From Tumebacillus flagellatus (GTDB lineage Bacteria > Bacillota > Bacilli > Tumebacillales > Tumebacillaceae), in NCBI RefSeq assembly GCF_000714935.1, contig NZ_JMIR01000031.1, positions 62,001-126,000 on the forward strand: a stretch of 64,000 bases of DNA, given 5' to 3'. The notes under the pieces were generated by a model. That model was not told the origin of the DNA, did no database searches, and saw only the letters and a list, made by a program, of their open reading frames with translations. This document shows, one piece after another, positions 62,730-64,000 of this stretch (positions are counted from its first letter, which is position 1; every line of letters begins with the position of its first letter). Made by a program: the position numbers and the translations under genes.

Positions 62730-63980
62730 TCATTCATTTGCCGTTTCCACACCCGTCAGTTCAAGACCCGGCAACTTTACGTTATGCGAGGTGTTCGACG
62801 CTTCGCCCTCGACGTTGAGGAACGAATTCAAGTAGTAATACCGCCCGAAGGTGCGCGAGACGGCAACCCCGTAGGATTTCACCAGTTTGCCTTCGAGGTC
62901 CTTGGGCTTATCGAGGTAGACCATGAGGAACAGCACGTTCGGCTTGGCTTCGGCTTTGCCCTTGTACGTGTTCAACAGCTTCAGTCCGTCGACGGTGTTG
63001 TCCGGTTTCACCGTGACGTGATTCTCGCCCTGTACGAGGTTGAACACGTTGTAATCCTGCGCCCCCGCTTGGCGGATCAAGAGCTTGCCGGGGGATTTTT
63101 CCGTAACGTTGAAGGAAAGCTTCACGCCGCGGTCGGGCTGTTTCAACGCGTCTGCCAGCGTTTCGTTGTACTCGCTCTCATACCGGTCTTGCTTCAGGCC
63201 AAACACCGAAGCAAACGTGTCGGCAGGCTTCAACTTCAGCGTGGGCTCCGTCTTCGCCAGATACTCGCGGAACTTCTCTGCGCCTTGCTCTTCCCAAAGG
63301 TTGTTGACGGCGAGATAATCCAGCCATTCCACGTTGTAGGTGGAACTCATCGTGTGGATCGTGTCGAGGTTGTCGACGAGCAGTTTCAACTCTCCCTGTT
63401 CCTGCTTGTTTTGCAGGACATGAGTCAGCACTTTCAACTGCTGCCCCTCTTGCACGACGGGCGGCTGCCCCCGCACTTCTTCGCGCATCCCCATGCGTTG
63501 CGCAAGCCCTTCGTTGACCCAACTGGGGATCTTCACGCTGTTTTGGTTGAAGAGGATGTGCGTCAGTTCATGCGCCAACGTGCTGCGGACGTCCGTTTCC
63601 GATTTGCGCTTGGCGAGGTTGATCGAGATGTTGTTGCGGTACACCGACGCGTCGGTGTATTTCACTTCGCGGTCCAACGTTTCTTTGCTCTTGCCGTCGC
63701 GGCTTAGCAGCTTGCGGTAGCCGTCATCGCCGGAAGCGAGTTGAATGGAGACCGTGTCGCGGTATGCAAATCCGTACTCCTCACCGACCGTCTGCATCAG
63801 ATGGTCTTGGTCGAGGACTTTTTCCACCAGCGCGGTTTGCGCGTCGGTCACGCCGTCGTCGGCCTTGGTGATCTCATACGGAGAGAACGCTTTTTTCTGC
63901 AGCAGCGGAACGTTGCAGCCCGTGAGCGCAAGCGACGCCGCCAGCAGAACGAACAGGAAGACCTGCCTTCTTCGGAACAT
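62730..63980 (-). CDS. gluzincin-like metalloprotease lipoprotein (peptidase MA family)
   Basis: A 416-residue lipoprotein with lipobox LALTGC (about residues 17-22). A zinc motif HELTH (about residue 136) is followed about 20 residues later by WVNEGLAQRMG, providing the third ligand Glu, as in the peptidase_MA_2 group. The C-terminal 150 residues are beta-rich and uncharacterised. It acts on the outer face of the membrane; substrate unknown. ATG at 63980 follows GGGAGG. Confidence 0.78.
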   Translation of the reverse strand: MFRRRQVFLFVLLAASLALTGCNVPLLQKKAFSPYEITKADDGVTDAQTALVEKVLDQDHLMQTVGEEYGFAYRDTVSIQLASGDDGYRKLLSRDGKSKETLDREVKYTDASVYRNNISINLAKRKSETDVRSTLAHELTHILFNQNSVKIPSWVNEGLAQRMGMREEVRGQPPVVQEGQQLKVLTHVLQNKQEQGELKLLVDNLDTIHTMSSTYNVEWLDYLAVNNLWEEQGAEKFREYLAKTEPTLKLKPADTFASVFGLKQDRYESEYNETLADALKQPDRGVKLSFNVTEKSPGKLLIRQAGAQDYNVFNLVQGENHVTVKPDNTVDGLKLLNTYKGKAEAKPNVLFLMVYLDKPKDLEGKLVKSYGVAVSRTFGRYYYLNSFLNVEGEASNTSHNVKLPGLELTGVETANE

Positions 63981-64000
63981 GCAAGTTCCTCCCTTACAGT

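Overview
This window looks like chromosome from a GC-rich, endospore-forming, low-complexity-envelope Firmicute of the order Bacillales. My best guess is the Tumebacillus / Alicyclobacillaceae neighbourhood, inferred from gene content rather than from a database search. Supporting genes are pcrB and yerC homologues, a KimA potassium importer under a c-di-AMP riboswitch, TagO, a ReoM/IreB-family protein, SdpRI, a CotH kinase, an SLH-domain wall protein and B. subtilis-like PatA. Strong GGAGG ribosome binding sites and long-stem intrinsic terminators occur throughout. No phage, plasmid, insertion sequence, rRNA or CRISPR array was seen.

Region by region. 1-9 kb: 3' part of a DUF255 (YyaL-like) gene, a PAS-GGDEF-EAL c-di-GMP protein, kimA with its riboswitch, tagO, a 46-residue membrane peptide, and murA followed by a ReoM-like gene. 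9-17.6 kb: a YeiH-type membrane protein, a TlpA-type lipoprotein, then pcrA-ribBA-ligA on the minus strand, and an HD-domain protein with a degenerate P-loop. 17.7-25.1 kb: a short RseP, tRNA-Pro(CGG), a two-component system driving an MMPL exporter, and yerC-pcrB. 25.3-37.1 kb: a DUF6687-like protein, then an accessory block of TerB-N/TerB-C protein, DUF2791 ATPase, an ABC-type ATPase plus DUF4435 pair resembling the PARIS anti-phage system, and an Lhr-like helicase. The block is flanked by divergent HelD and a CotH kinase. 37.2-45.8 kb: a Ser/Asp-rich repeat protein, a lipoprotein, VOC and MOSC proteins, an ABC transporter with a DesKR/YvfTU-like two-component system, an FhuF-like protein behind a Fur-box-like site, and a short-chain dehydrogenase. 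45.8-53.8 kb: a 1142-residue SLH/Ig-like surface protein, an MBL hydrolase, an AT-richer insert with a broken G1-family glutamic peptidase and a free copy of its pro-domain, bracketed by an intact and a decayed DUF1294 gene, then sdpR-sdpI. 53.9-64 kb: patA, a lone LacI regulator, a small exported peptide gene divergent from an XRE-TPR (RRNPP-type) regulator, a rhodanese-MBL fusion, a P1-family peptidase, a phosphotransferase-GNAT pair, a rhodanese and a gluzincin-like lipoprotein.

Three loci deserve most attention. First, 28.8-33.6 kb: an AT-richer PARIS-like ATPase/DUF4435 pair lies inside a TerB-DUF2791-helicase module and may form one compound defence operon. Second, 56.3-58.2 kb: a secreted 46-residue peptide precursor sits head-to-head with a TPR regulator, a candidate quorum-sensing pair with an unusual arrangement. 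Third, 50.3-52.3 kb: a glutamic peptidase gene interrupted by one in-frame stop is followed by a stand-alone secreted pro-domain, all between duplicated DUF1294 copies. Smaller functional links are murA with a ReoM-like regulator of MurA stability, and a CotH kinase divergent from a Ser/Asp-rich candidate substrate.
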